Positions 7,385-14,830 are shown, numbered from the stretch's first letter. The stretch: 20,595 bases of DNA from JAEZFI01 sp044508215 (GCA_044508215.1 JBIQID010000044.1:1-20595); one strand, 5' to 3'. Numbers and translations are program-made. Notes: generated from the sequence alone by a model not told the origin.

Positions 7385-8554
7385 ATGGCGACGAAGCGGT
7401 CCGAGGGCGCGAGCACCGTCGAGTCCCTCGCGGCGGCGAAGGAGATCCTGATCTCGACCGGCTCGGGCGGCGTGGGGAAGACCACGACCGCCGCGGCGAT
7501 CGGTGCGATGGCCGCAACCCACCTGGGCGGCAAGGTGCTGGTGCTCACCGTCGACCCTGCCCGCCGGCTGGCCAACGCGCTGGGCCTCGAGCGGTTCGGC
7601 AACACCGAACACCGCGTCCCCGACGAGACGTTCGCCGAGGTGGGCGTCACGCCCCGCGGCGAGCTGTGGGCGGCGATGCTCGACACGAAGCAGAGCTGGG
7701 ACGACCTGATCGCCCAGCACGCCCCCGACGTGGCGACCCGCGACGCCATCCTGTCGAACCCGCTCTACAACAACCTCACCGGGAAGTTCATCCAAGGCCA
7801 CGACTACGTGGCAATGGAGCGGCTCTACGAGATCTACACCTCGGGCCGCTACGACCTCATCGTGGTCGACACCCCGCCCACCCGGAACGCGATCGACTTC
7901 CTCGACGCCCCGGAGCGGATGGCCGACTTCTTCTCGTCGCGGCTGCTCCGCTGGCTGATCGCCCCGTACCGGTCGAGCCTCGTGGGGTTCGCCTCCAAGC
8001 CGTTCTACTCGGTGGCCGACCGCATCCTCGGCTCGCAGTTCCTCTCGGACATCGCCGAGTTCTTCATCCTGTTCCAGACGATGTACGACGGCTTCGTGGA
8101 GCGGGCGAAGGCCGTCCAGCAGCTGCTCGGCTCGTCGTCGACCAGCTTCGTGGTGGTGTCCACGCTGGAGGCGGCGCCGGCACGGGAAGCCGGCTTCTTC
8201 ATGGAGCTGCTCACCGAGCGGAAGCTGCACCTCGGCGCCCTGGTGCTGAACAAGGTCCTCCCGGACTTCATGAGGGACAGGAAGGGCGCGAAGGCCGCCC
8301 GGCAGCTCACCGAGGACCCCGCACCGGCCGCTGCGGCGCTGCGCCCGATCGTGGGCGACGAGGCCGACCTCGAGCGTGTGCTCGGCGAGCTGGGCGAGAA
8401 CTTCGCCAACTTCGCCGTGGTCGCCGCCCGGGAGGCCGAGCAGCGGGCCGAGATGGCCCGGCTCCCCGACGTGGTGGCCACGGTGCCGGCGCTCGACGAG
8501 GACGTGGCGGACCTGTCGGGCCTGCTGCGGATCGGCGAGCACCTGTGGCGCTGA
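7385..8554 (+). CDS. Get3/ArsA-like ATPase, second of a pair
   Basis: The 389-residue ATPase resembles mycobacterial Rv3680 (BagB type). The deviant Walker A is 'TGSGGVGKTTTAAA' (around residues 25-36). It is followed by 'LTVDPARRLANALG', 'LYEIYTSGRYDLIVVDTPP', 'RNAIDFLDAPERM' and a hydrophobic helical segment ('FFSSRLLRWLIAPYRSS', later 'FILFQTMYDGF') that in Get3 relatives contributes to a helical client-binding subdomain. The ATG at 7385 has only a weak GGTGGG upstream. Its 3' end overlaps the pdtaS start by ten bases (8545-8554), which ties the kinase to this operon. A role in handling hydrophobic or tail-anchored clients is a family-level inference; nothing here identifies the substrate. 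Confidence 0.9.
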   Translation: MATKRSEGASTVESLAAAKEILISTGSGGVGKTTTAAAIGAMAATHLGGKVLVLTVDPARRLANALGLERFGNTEHRVPDETFAEVGVTPRGELWAAMLDTKQSWDDLIAQHAPDVATRDAILSNPLYNNLTGKFIQGHDYVAMERLYEIYTSGRYDLIVVDTPPTRNAIDFLDAPERMADFFSSRLLRWLIAPYRSSLVGFASKPFYSVADRILGSQFLSDIAEFFILFQTMYDGFVERAKAVQQLLGSSSTSFVVVSTLEAAPAREAGFFMELLTERKLHLGALVLNKVLPDFMRDRKGAKAARQLTEDPAPAAAALRPIVGDEADLERVLGELGENFANFAVVAAREAEQRAEMARLPDVVATVPALDEDVADLSGLLRIGEHLWR

Positions 8555-10220
8555 GCGCGATCGTCGCGGCCGAGGGGCGGCTCAGCTCCGACGAGCGGCG
8601 GCACCTGCGAGCGCTCGTGGGGGAGTGGGGGATGCTCGCCGACCTCTGCTTCAGCGACCTCGTGCTGTACCTGCCGCTCGACGGCGGCACGTCGTTCGTG
8701 ATCGCCGGGCACGTCCGGCCCGCCACAGGCCAGACCGTCTACCACGCCGAGCTCGTGGGCGAGGTGCGCACGGCGGCCCAGCGCCCCCTGGTCGCGGCGG
8801 CGTTCGGGTCCGGCCAGCCCAGCGGCGGCTCCGTCGACAGCGCCATGGCGGGCGAACGGCTGAACGTGACCGCGTTCCCGGTCCGCCAGCGCGGCGAGGT
8901 CATCGCCGTGCTCGCCCGCGAGGAGGCCGCTTCACACCAGCGGGACCCCGGCGAGCTCGAGTCCACCTACCGGCGCCTGTTCGACACGTTCGCCCGCATG
9001 ATCGAGGCGGGCTCGTTCCCCTACACGTCCGCGGACGAGCCGCTCCCCGATGCGCCACGGGTGGGCGACGGCGTGCTGGTCGCCGACGCCGAGGGCCTGG
9101 TGGAGTACGCGTCCCCGAACGCCACGTCGGCGCTCACCCGCGCCGGGGTCACCGGAAACCTGCGAGACCGCCCGCTGGGCGAGCTGAAGCTGGGCCAGGG
9201 TCTCGTCAGAGAGGCGCTGGCATCACGCCGGCTGCACTCGACCGAGATCGAACCGGCGCCCGAGGTGGTCCTGTCGGTCCGCATCTTCCCGCTGTGGCAG
9301 CCGGCCGACGACGGNNNNNNNNNNNNNNNNNNNNNNNNNNNNNNNNNNNNNNNNNNNNNNNNNNNNNNNNNNNNNNNNNNNNNNNNNNNNNNNNNNNNNN
9401 NNNNNNNNNNNNNNCCGAGGTGGTCCTGTCGGTCCGCATCTTCCCGCTGTGGCAGCCGGCCGACGACGGCACGGGCGGCGAGGAGCCGGCCGGTGTGGTG
9501 CTGCTGCTGCGTGACGTCACCGACCTGCGCCGCCGGGACCGCCTGCTGTTGAGCAAGGACGCGACGATCCGTGAGATCCACCACAGGGTGAAGAACAACC
9601 TCCAGACGATCTCGTCGCTCCTGCGCCTGCAGGGCCGGAGGCTCAGCGAACCCACGGCGAAGGCGGCGATCGAGGAGTCGGTGCGACGGATCCGTTCGAT
9701 CGCGGTGGTCCACGAGATCCTGTCCCGGGACGCCGGCGACGACGTGGACTTCGACGAGGTGGTCAGGCCGCTGGTCCACATGGTGGAGGAGGGCCTGGCG
9801 TCCGCGGAGCGCCCGGTGCGGGTGCACGTGCGGGGCCATGCGCCGGTGGTGGCGTCGCCCACGGCGACGGCCCTGGCGGTGGTGCTCACGGAGCTGCTGC
9901 AGAACGTCGTGGAGCACGCCGTGCCGGCAGGGATGGACGCTGCCCTCCACGACGGGCCGCCGGGCGACCGGAAGGTCGAGGTCCAGGTGGAGCTCGGGGG
10001 CTCGGCGCAGCGGATGTCGCTGTCGGTCACCGACGACGGCATCGGCCTGCCCGACGGCTTCGACCCGCTCACCACCGCGAACCTGGGGCTCTCGATCGTG
10101 CACGGCCTGGTCACCTCGGAGCTGGGAGGCACCATCACCTTCGAGCGGGCGCGCGAGGACGACCGCCGTCCGGGGACCCGGGTGGCGTTGGAGGTGCCGC
10201 TCGCCACCTCGCGGGGCTGA
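8545..10220 (+). CDS. pdtaS: PdtaS-type sensor histidine kinase (interrupted by a scaffold gap)
   Basis: This is an orthologue-like match to the mycobacterial orphan kinase PdtaS (Rv3220c). An N-terminal GAF-like domain ('VGEWGMLADLCFSDLVLYLP') is followed by a PAS-like domain ('GDGVLVADAEGLVEYASPNA'), then a HisKA_2 dimerisation domain 'KDATIREIHHRVKNNLQT' with the phospho-histidine. The HATPase has 'TELLQNVVEHAV' (N box), 'DDGIGLPDGF' and 'NLGLSIVHGLV'. There is no transmembrane segment, so it is a cytosolic sensor; its usual partner is a PdtaR-type RNA-binding antiterminator, not present here. The GTG at 8545 overlaps the preceding ATPase stop. A 100-N gap splits it. Bases 9260-9314 and 9415-9469 are identical, and removing 155 bases restores one frame of 506 residues, close to the mycobacterial ~500. 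Confidence 0.92.
9315..9414. other. Assembly gap (100 N)
   Basis: Exactly 100 Ns lie inside pdtaS. The 55 bases before (9260-9314) and after (9415-9469) are identical, the pattern left when a scaffolder joins two contigs whose ends overlap. Collapsing the duplicate restores the reading frame, so probably no bases are missing. Confidence 0.95.
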
Positions 10221-10251
10221 GCGGGAGAGCGGGGTCCGGCTGCTTCGACCA

Positions 10252-10269
10252 GGCGCCAGCTCAGGCGCC
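10252..10269. terminator. Possible weak bidirectional hairpin between pdtaS and whiB
   Basis: GGCGCC (10252-10257) and GGCGCC (10264-10269) can pair across a six-base loop between the convergent ends of pdtaS and the whiB gene. There is no T-tract, so termination is uncertain. Confidence 0.3.
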
Positions 10270-10277
10270 GGATGGGA

Positions 10278-10571
10278 TCAGCTGGCGGCGCGGCGCTGCT
10301 GCGCGACCCACGCGCGACGCAGCTTGCGGCGCTCCTCCTCGGAGGTGCCGCCCCAGACACCAGAGTCCTGGTTCGTCATGAGCGCGAACTCGAGGCAGGG
10401 CTCCTTCGCCGCACAGGTGTCACAGACCGCCTTGGCGTTCTCGATCTGCTCGATGGCGGGCCCGGTGGTGCCGACGGGGAAGAAGAGGTCCGGGTCGGTG
10501 TCCTGGCACGCGGCGACATCGCGCCAGTCGTCGGCGGCAAGCGAGAGCGAGCGGCTCGAAGTGAGGGCCAC
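10278..10571 (-). CDS. whiB1: WhiB family Fe-S transcription factor, WhiB1-like
   Basis: The 97-residue protein has the four cluster-binding cysteines of Wbl proteins at residues 22, 50, 53 and 59 (spacing X27, X2, X5, identical to WhiB1). It also has the 'GVWGG' turn and a basic tail ('EEERRKLRR'). 'DPDLFFPVG' and 'NQDSGVWGG' match WhiB1 closely. WhiB1-type proteins hold a nitric-oxide-sensitive [4Fe-4S] cluster and bind the primary sigma factor to alter promoter choice. The GTG at 10571 is set by a GGAGG six bases upstream. It faces pdtaS, and the same pairing (Rv3219 whiB1 next to Rv3220c pdtaS, with lipid-kinase-like Rv3218 beside them) exists in Mycobacterium tuberculosis, which supports the subfamily call. 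Confidence 0.92.
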   Translation of the reverse strand: MALTSSRSLSLAADDWRDVAACQDTDPDLFFPVGTTGPAIEQIENAKAVCDTCAAKEPCLEFALMTNQDSGVWGGTSEEERRKLRRAWVAQQRRAAS

Positions 10572-10777
10572 GATAACCTCCGGGGGAGTGCGCAGAGTCA
10601 GGGTCGGTGTGGTCGGGACCGGATCCCGATCGTCGGCGGGGGTGCCGCCCAGTTCTTCTCATCCGGCCCTCCGAAGGTTTCCGCCCGCACGGGTCGAAGC
10701 CTTGTGAAAAACCGAACAAGCGGACGGTATACGGTCAGCCTACCGCTGTAAAGCAAAAGTTCTGAGGATTTCACCCC
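10572..10777. promoter_or_regulatory. Divergent promoter region, whiB / glycerophosphodiesterase
   Basis: This 206-base region is AT-richer than its surroundings near 10700-10770. On the minus strand TTTACA (10747-10752) is followed after 17 bases by TACCGT (10724-10729), a plausible -35/-10 pair for whiB that would leave a leader of about 145 bases. For the plus-strand gene, GAGGA about nine bases before the ATG at 10778 is the likely ribosome binding site. Promoter positions are visual guesses. Confidence 0.4.
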
Positions 10778-11482
10778 ATGTTGATCTACGGGCACCGCGG
10801 CGCCTCGCACGACCACCCCGAGAACACGCTCGATGCCTTCCATGGGGCTGCCGAACAGGGCGCTGATGGCGTGGAGCTCGACGTTCGGCGGACGCAGGAC
10901 GGCGTCCTCGTGGTGCACCACGACCCCGACCTACCCGATGGCCCGCGGATCTCGCAGGTGTCCTCTTCGGATCTGCCGGCGACGGTTCCGACGCTCACCG
11001 CAGCGCTCGAGGCCTGCCTCGGCATGGTCGTGAACGTCGAGATCAAGCACGGGGACGATCCCGACGCGTTCGACGAGGACCGCCGGGTGGCCGACCAGGT
11101 GCTCGAGTGCTGGCAGGCGATGGCGGAGCGTCCACCGATCCTCGTGTCGAGCTTCGACCTCGAGGTGATCGAAAGGGTGAAGCGGGTCGACCCCGCCGTG
11201 CCCACGGGCTACCTGGTGCTGGGCGTCGACGAGCCGCACGACGCCATCGCCCGGTGCGTCGACGGCGGGCACCAGGCCGTGCACCCGTGGGACCCGATGG
11301 TCGATCCGGACGTCGTGGAGCGCGCCCGCCACGCCGGCGTCCAGCTGAACGTGTGGACCGTCGACGACCCCGAGCGCATCGCCGTCCTGCGAGGCTGGGA
11401 GATCGACGGCGTGGTCACGAACCGCCCGGGGCTCGCTCGGACCACGCTCGGGCGCGGCGCCGCTGCAACACCCAACCCATAG
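10778..11482 (+). CDS. Glycerophosphodiester phosphodiesterase
   Basis: The 234-residue GDPD-family TIM-barrel enzyme hydrolyses glycerophosphodiesters to glycerol-3-phosphate and an alcohol. The catalytic and metal-binding motifs are all present: 'GHRGA' (His6, Arg7), 'PENT' (Glu15), 'VELDV' (Glu33, Asp35), 'VVHHDP' (His47/48) and 'NVEIKHG'. 'SSFDLEVIERVK', 'LNVWTVDD' and 'VVTNRPG' are typical later strands. No signal peptide is seen, so it is cytosolic (UgpQ-like). The last 68 bases overlap the 3' end of the convergent membrane-protein gene (11415-11482), and the C-terminal 'TTLGRGAAATPNP' is beyond the conserved domain. Confidence 0.92.
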   Translation: MLIYGHRGASHDHPENTLDAFHGAAEQGADGVELDVRRTQDGVLVVHHDPDLPDGPRISQVSSSDLPATVPTLTAALEACLGMVVNVEIKHGDDPDAFDEDRRVADQVLECWQAMAERPPILVSSFDLEVIERVKRVDPAVPTGYLVLGVDEPHDAIARCVDGGHQAVHPWDPMVDPDVVERARHAGVQLNVWTVDDPERIAVLRGWEIDGVVTNRPGLARTTLGRGAAATPNP

Positions 11483-12383
11483 CCCCCAGGCCTGCGATCA
11501 GCGCGCCCCCGGCGATCGCTCCGGCAGGGCTGCCGGCGCCGCGGTCCTGTTCCACCTGGGCGGTGGGTGTGGCCCGTTCGTCCACCACCGGCGCGAGCGG
11601 CTCGGTGGTGGTGGTCGAGGAGCCGTCGTTCCCGGCTGCGGAGGTGGTGGGCGCGGGGGCGGTCGTTGAAGAAGGGGTGGTCGTCGTGACGGCGGGCGCG
11701 GTGCTGGGCGCTTCCCTCACCGTGGGCTGACCGGGTCGGGCGCCCGGGGAGGGGCTGGGACCTGGTGGCTGTGGGCTCGGCGGCTGTGGGCTCGCGCCGC
11801 CCGCACCCTGGGGAGGTCGCGGCGCTGCGGTGGTCGGCGGCGGCGCTGCGGGTGGGCGCCCTGCGGACACCGGCACCCTCGGCGCCCGCTCCGACCCGGC
11901 GCCCTCGCCGGTGTCGAGGTAGCGCCAGCCTTCGACCGCGCCGTCGCGGAGCGTCCGGAAGGCTGGGCCTCGGTTCGAGTACGTCCAACCTGAGTCCGTT
12001 CCGACCCAGTAGGACCAGTACGCGAAGCCGCCGCCGCTCGGCGATCCGCACGCCGGCTCGGCCGGGGTCCCGTCGATCGCGCAGAGCAGCCCGGAACCGT
12101 CGAGGCGGGGGCGGGGCCGTCCCAGCGCCTCGGCTCGGGCGTGGAGCGCGTCGAGCCCGTCGCTCCCTTCGGGCAGGACCACGCAGGTGACCCCGACCGC
12201 ACCGGCTCCCTGGTCGACCACGACGCCCACGCGGATCTGGCCAGGGCCCGCAGAGGGGCAGGTCATCGCGGCGGCGGGATCGGCCGTGGTGGTGCCCACG
12301 ACGAGGATCGCGACCACCACGAGGGCGCGGGCCGCCGCCGATCCGCCCTGTCGGGCCCATCGGCGGCGGCCCGTCGTCGTCAT
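11415..12383 (-). CDS. Membrane-anchored DUF4430/SCO2322-like protein, cobalamin-riboswitch operon gene 2
   Basis: The 322-residue exported protein has a signal sequence at 1-39 (RRRW..., hydrophobic 20-30, ending DPAAA). A small beta domain covers about 48-160: 'CVVLPEGSDGLDALHARAEALG', 'LLCAIDGTPAEPAC', 'YWSYWVGTDSGWTYSNRG' and 'GAVEGWRYLDTG'. This pattern resembles DUF4430, the fold of the beta domain of transcobalamin and intrinsic factor, and a Streptomyces family (SCO2322) that I recall next to ECF-transporter genes. A long Pro/Thr/Ser-rich linker (about 165-270) leads to a transmembrane helix (287-306) and a basic tail (QRRRAR). The ATG at 12383 overlaps the stop of gene 1 (ATGA). Proposed role: surface corrinoid-binding partner. 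The domain assignment is by eye. Confidence 0.72.
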   Translation of the reverse strand: MTTTGRRRWARQGGSAAARALVVVAILVVGTTTADPAAAMTCPSAGPGQIRVGVVVDQGAGAVGVTCVVLPEGSDGLDALHARAEALGRPRPRLDGSGLLCAIDGTPAEPACGSPSGGGFAYWSYWVGTDSGWTYSNRGPAFRTLRDGAVEGWRYLDTGEGAGSERAPRVPVSAGRPPAAPPPTTAAPRPPQGAGGASPQPPSPQPPGPSPSPGARPGQPTVREAPSTAPAVTTTTPSSTTAPAPTTSAAGNDGSSTTTTEPLAPVVDERATPTAQVEQDRGAGSPAGAIAGGALIAGLGAMGWVLQRRRARAWSERAPGGS

Positions 12384-13588
12384 CCGGCGAACGCGATCGG
12401 GCGACCCTGCAGGCCGCCGGCGGACGGATCGTCGGCGGAGGGCACGGGACCGGGCGCCGTCGTGGTGGGTGTGCTGGTCGACGTGGTGGTGGGGAGGGCG
12501 CACTCGTCGGCGGCGGCGGTGCCCCACTCGGCGGGTCCGGTCACGAGCAGTCCCCGCCCGGCAGCGGCCGGAAGGGCCTGCACCGTCGCGAGGAAGTTGG
12601 CCGCGATGGGATCCGCCGGGTCGAACGGTGTGATCCAGTAGGCGCCCCGGTCGGCCTCGTCCGCCTCGCAATCGAACCGGAACGCGTCGAGCGCCTCGAT
12701 CGGCGACGGTGTCCCCGAGGCGAACGTCCCCGAAGCGGGGTCGACGCCCAGGGCCAGCAGCGCGTCGATCACGAGCGCGGTGGAGTTCGGATCGGGATCC
12801 GAACCGGCTGCGTAGGGGAAGCCGCCGTCCGCTGCCTGGAGCGACTCGAACCAGGCCACGGGATCGACGGCGGGGGAGGTCCCCTGCGCCACGAGGCCGA
12901 CCACCGCCATCGACGTGCCGTTGGCCTCGGGCCCCGCGAAGGTCATCGGGTCGAACGCGCACGGCTGGGAGGTGTCGGCCCGGTAGCCCATCCACGAGCC
13001 GTCGGCGCACTGCTGGTCGACCAGCCACGCGGCTGCCCCCGGGTCGCTCTGACCGATCGCGGAGAGCGCGAGGAGTGCCATGCCCTGGTTGAACGCGCTG
13101 TTGTAGATGTCGGCTGGGCCGTAGAGGCCTTCATCGGGGCCCGCTCCCTGGCGAGTACCGGCCAGGCGCGCCGGCAGGTCGACGCCACCGAAGTCGGTGG
13201 GGTCGCGGTCCATGAGCACGGCGATGAGGATCAGCCGGGCGATGCGGCCCGGCTGGTCGCCGGTGATGCCGCCGACCGTCGCGACCACGTAGTCCTCGAC
13301 CTGCGCCTCGAGCGCGTCGGTGGCCCGTTCGGCTGCGTCACGGTGCTGCCCGATCGACGCGAGCGCGATCACGGTCTGCGCCGTGTTGTCGAGCGAGCCG
13401 TAGCCCATGGCGGGGACGAGGCCGTCGGCCCCGACCTTGTCGGCGAGCCACGCAGCGGTGGAGCCGTCAGCGGGTGTCACGGCGACGGGCGCAGCGCCCG
13501 TCGGCACGGAGGTGACGGCGACGCCCGTTGCTGCGACGAGCGCCACGACGAGCGGGACGACCGCTCGACGGATGGTTGACCTGGCCAA
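12380..13588 (-). CDS. Secreted alpha/alpha-toroid (prenyltransferase-repeat) protein, cobalamin-riboswitch operon gene 1
   Basis: The 402-residue exported protein has a signal peptide at 1-33 ('RRAVVPLVVALVAATG'). It carries several prenyltransferase/squalene-oxidase-type repeats forming an alpha/alpha toroid: 'SLDNTAQTVIALASIG', 'NSAFNQGMALLALSAIG', 'CADGSWMGY', 'NGTSMAVVGLVAQG', 'WFESLQAADGGFPY' and 'NSTALVIDALLALG'. The catalytic aspartates of cyclases are not evident, and the export signal argues against a terpene enzyme. The fold is that of the alpha domain of intrinsic factor/transcobalamin. Four cysteines suggest disulfides. The tail is Thr/Pro-rich. The start is the TTG at 13588, five bases after GAGGAGG. 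An ATG at 13711 lies inside the riboswitch and cannot be the start. The gene overlaps gene 2 by four bases. Confidence 0.8.
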   Translation of the reverse strand: MARSTIRRAVVPLVVALVAATGVAVTSVPTGAAPVAVTPADGSTAAWLADKVGADGLVPAMGYGSLDNTAQTVIALASIGQHRDAAERATDALEAQVEDYVVATVGGITGDQPGRIARLILIAVLMDRDPTDFGGVDLPARLAGTRQGAGPDEGLYGPADIYNSAFNQGMALLALSAIGQSDPGAAAWLVDQQCADGSWMGYRADTSQPCAFDPMTFAGPEANGTSMAVVGLVAQGTSPAVDPVAWFESLQAADGGFPYAAGSDPDPNSTALVIDALLALGVDPASGTFASGTPSPIEALDAFRFDCEADEADRGAYWITPFDPADPIAANFLATVQALPAAAGRGLLVTGPAEWGTAAADECALPTTTSTSTPTTTAPGPVPSADDPSAGGLQGRPIAFAG

Positions 13589-13593
13589 TTCGG

Positions 13594-13600
13594 CCTCCTC
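13594..13600 (-). promoter_or_regulatory. Shine-Dalgarno GAGGAGG fixing the TTG start at 13588
   Basis: GAGGAGG stands five bases before TTG. Its GGAGG (13594-13598) can also pair with CCTCC at 13602-13606 across a three-base loop, so it may be hidden in one riboswitch state. Confidence 0.7.
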
Positions 13601-13601
13601 G

Positions 13602-13637
13602 GGAGGGGTGGACTCCCGCGGTGTGGAAGACCCCTCC
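13602..13637 (-). promoter_or_regulatory. Riboswitch expression-platform stem
   Basis: On the minus strand GGAGGGGT (13630-13637) pairs perfectly with ACCCCTCC (13602-13609). Forming this stem uses up the CCTCC that could otherwise mask the Shine-Dalgarno, so the two stems are mutually exclusive. A smaller CCTC-TTCG-GAGG hairpin partly overlaps the upstream arm. Confidence 0.5.
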
Positions 13638-13690
13638 GAAGAGGCGTGCCCCGAAGAACCGCTGTCCACGACGGTGTGCTGGAGCGACTG

Positions 13691-13810
13691 GAGGGCGGTG
13701 TTCCGGCTCATGCCGCCCGGAGGCGACCATCACGGTTGCGGGACAGCGTCGGGTTCGCACCGACTTCCCCGGTCCTCTTCGTCGCCGACACTCGACCACA
13801 CCCCCGGCGG
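13691..13810 (-). ncRNA. Cobalamin riboswitch
   Basis: Reading the minus strand, 13729-13770 contains the conserved core of the cobalamin aptamer in order: GGGGAAGTCGGTG, then CGAACCCGACGCTG, then TCCCGCAACCGTGAT. Stem GTCGG/CCGAC closes the P4-like arm. Downstream, GAGCCGGAACACCGCCC (ending about 13694) matches the 3' conserved segment of the aptamer. It lies about 100 bases upstream of the TTG start of the toroid-protein gene and 20-30 bases after the lipid-kinase stop. It should repress the two-gene operon when adenosylcobalamin or a relative is plentiful. The 5' boundary (about 13810) is uncertain because the P1/P2 strands are less conserved. Confidence 0.87.
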
Positions 13811-13834
13811 CGAGTCAACCGAGGGGTGAGGGGA

Positions 13835-14773
13835 TCAGGTGGCGTCGAAGCGGCCCGAGGGCGGTGCCACGAGCGAGAGCGCATCGGGGCGGTGGGTGAT
13901 GTCGAGCACGTCGATGTCGCCGATGTGGTCGCCGTCGACCTGGTACGGGACGTTCTCGAAGGCCTCGAAGCGGATGGCGGAGACGTCGGCCCGGTAGTCC
14001 ACCGAGCGCGCCGTCCGCAGCCGCTCTCCGGATCCGAGCGCGCTGCCGATGAGGCCGAGGAACGGGAGCGTGCGCATCGAGCGGAGCGCCACGTTCGCGA
14101 GGCCGCGGTCCAGCGTCGCCTCGGTGGAGAGGTTGAACGGTCGGTTGCCCACGAACGTGTACGGGTTCAGGTTGAGGCAGACCGAGAAGTAGGCGTCGTC
14201 CACCACGGTGCCGTCGGCGTGCACCACCCGGAAGTGGGGGCGGCTGCGGTCGTAGGTGCCGAAGAACGTGCGGACCCCCGCGTAGACGAACAGCGCGTGG
14301 CCGGCGTACCGCTTCAGGTCGGAGTGCCGCTCCACCTCCTCCACGAGCGCGGCGTCCCAACCCACCCCCACGTGGAACAGGAAGGCGCGGCCGTTCACCG
14401 AGCCGACGCCCATCCGGCGGATCCACCCGCGGCTGAGCGCGTCGCTCACCGCGAGCGCCGCGTCGGTCGGTTCGTCGGGCAGGCCGATCGCCCGGGCGAA
14501 GACGTTGGTCGAGCCGCCCGGGAGCGCGGCGATCGCGCAGTCGGTGCCGACCAGGCCGTTCGCGACCTCGTTCAACGTGCCGTCGCCCCCGAGCACCACC
14601 ACCACGTCGCAGCCGCTGCGCGCGGCGTCGAGCGCCAGGTTCGTCGCGTGGCCGCGGCGGCTGGTCTCGGCCACCTCGAGGTCGTGGTCGGCGGCGAAGA
14701 TCTTCTTCACCAGCACCTGGCGGCGCGCGGTCACGGAGGAAGCCGCGGAGTTCACCACCAGGAGGACGCGCAT
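13835..14773 (-). CDS. Diacylglycerol kinase-like lipid kinase (YegS/LCB5 family)
   Basis: The 312-residue protein has the DAGK catalytic fold. It has an N-terminal 'MRVLLVVNSAAS', the nucleotide-binding 'LGGDGTLNEVANGL' (GGDGT at 62-66) and 'ALPGGSTNVFARAIGLP' (85-90). The C-terminal beta-sandwich carries 'FLFHVGVGWDAALVEEVE' and 'VDGDHIGD'. Such enzymes phosphorylate diacylglycerol or related lipids at the membrane. The ATG at 14773 has no Shine-Dalgarno. A TAGTGT -10-like element ends nine bases upstream, so the mRNA may be leaderless. A DAGK-domain gene (Rv3218) also lies near whiB1-pdtaS in mycobacteria, so this may be its counterpart, here separated by the GDPD and cobalamin genes. Lipid specificity is unknown. 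Confidence 0.88.
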   Translation of the reverse strand: MRVLLVVNSAASSVTARRQVLVKKIFAADHDLEVAETSRRGHATNLALDAARSGCDVVVVLGGDGTLNEVANGLVGTDCAIAALPGGSTNVFARAIGLPDEPTDAALAVSDALSRGWIRRMGVGSVNGRAFLFHVGVGWDAALVEEVERHSDLKRYAGHALFVYAGVRTFFGTYDRSRPHFRVVHADGTVVDDAYFSVCLNLNPYTFVGNRPFNLSTEATLDRGLANVALRSMRTLPFLGLIGSALGSGERLRTARSVDYRADVSAIRFEAFENVPYQVDGDHIGDIDVLDITHRPDALSLVAPPSGRFDAT

Positions 14774-14782
14774 CGGGTCGTG

Positions 14783-14830
14783 ACACTACGCCGGTCGGCA
14801 TTTGTTACCAGCGGGTAGCCGCGACAAACT
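14783..14830. promoter_or_regulatory. Divergent promoters for the lipid kinase gene and etfBA
   Basis: The 65-base gap must serve both directions. Minus strand: TAGTGT at 14783-14788, nine bases before ATG. Plus strand: TTGTTA (14802-14807), 17 bases, then CAAACT (14825-14830), eight bases before ATG. Neither gene has a Shine-Dalgarno, which suggests leaderless transcripts. Confidence 0.4.

Noticed and set aside
6379..8554. Arsenite-efflux ArsA pump genes
   Set aside because: No ArsB, ArsR operon partners or arsenite-binding cysteine set; the pair matches actinobacterial Get3-like proteins instead.
9260..9469. A true internal duplication in the kinase
   Set aside because: The copies are exactly identical and flank a fixed-size N gap, and collapsing them restores the frame; an assembly artefact is simpler.
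12380..13588. Terpene or squalene cyclase
   Set aside because: The repeats match the toroid fold, but the protein is exported, lacks an evident catalytic Asp motif and is under a cobalamin riboswitch.
13589..13711. ATG at 13711 as start of the toroid-protein gene
   Set aside because: It falls inside the cobalamin aptamer, the added residues are low complexity, and TTG at 13588 has a strong Shine-Dalgarno directly before a signal peptide.
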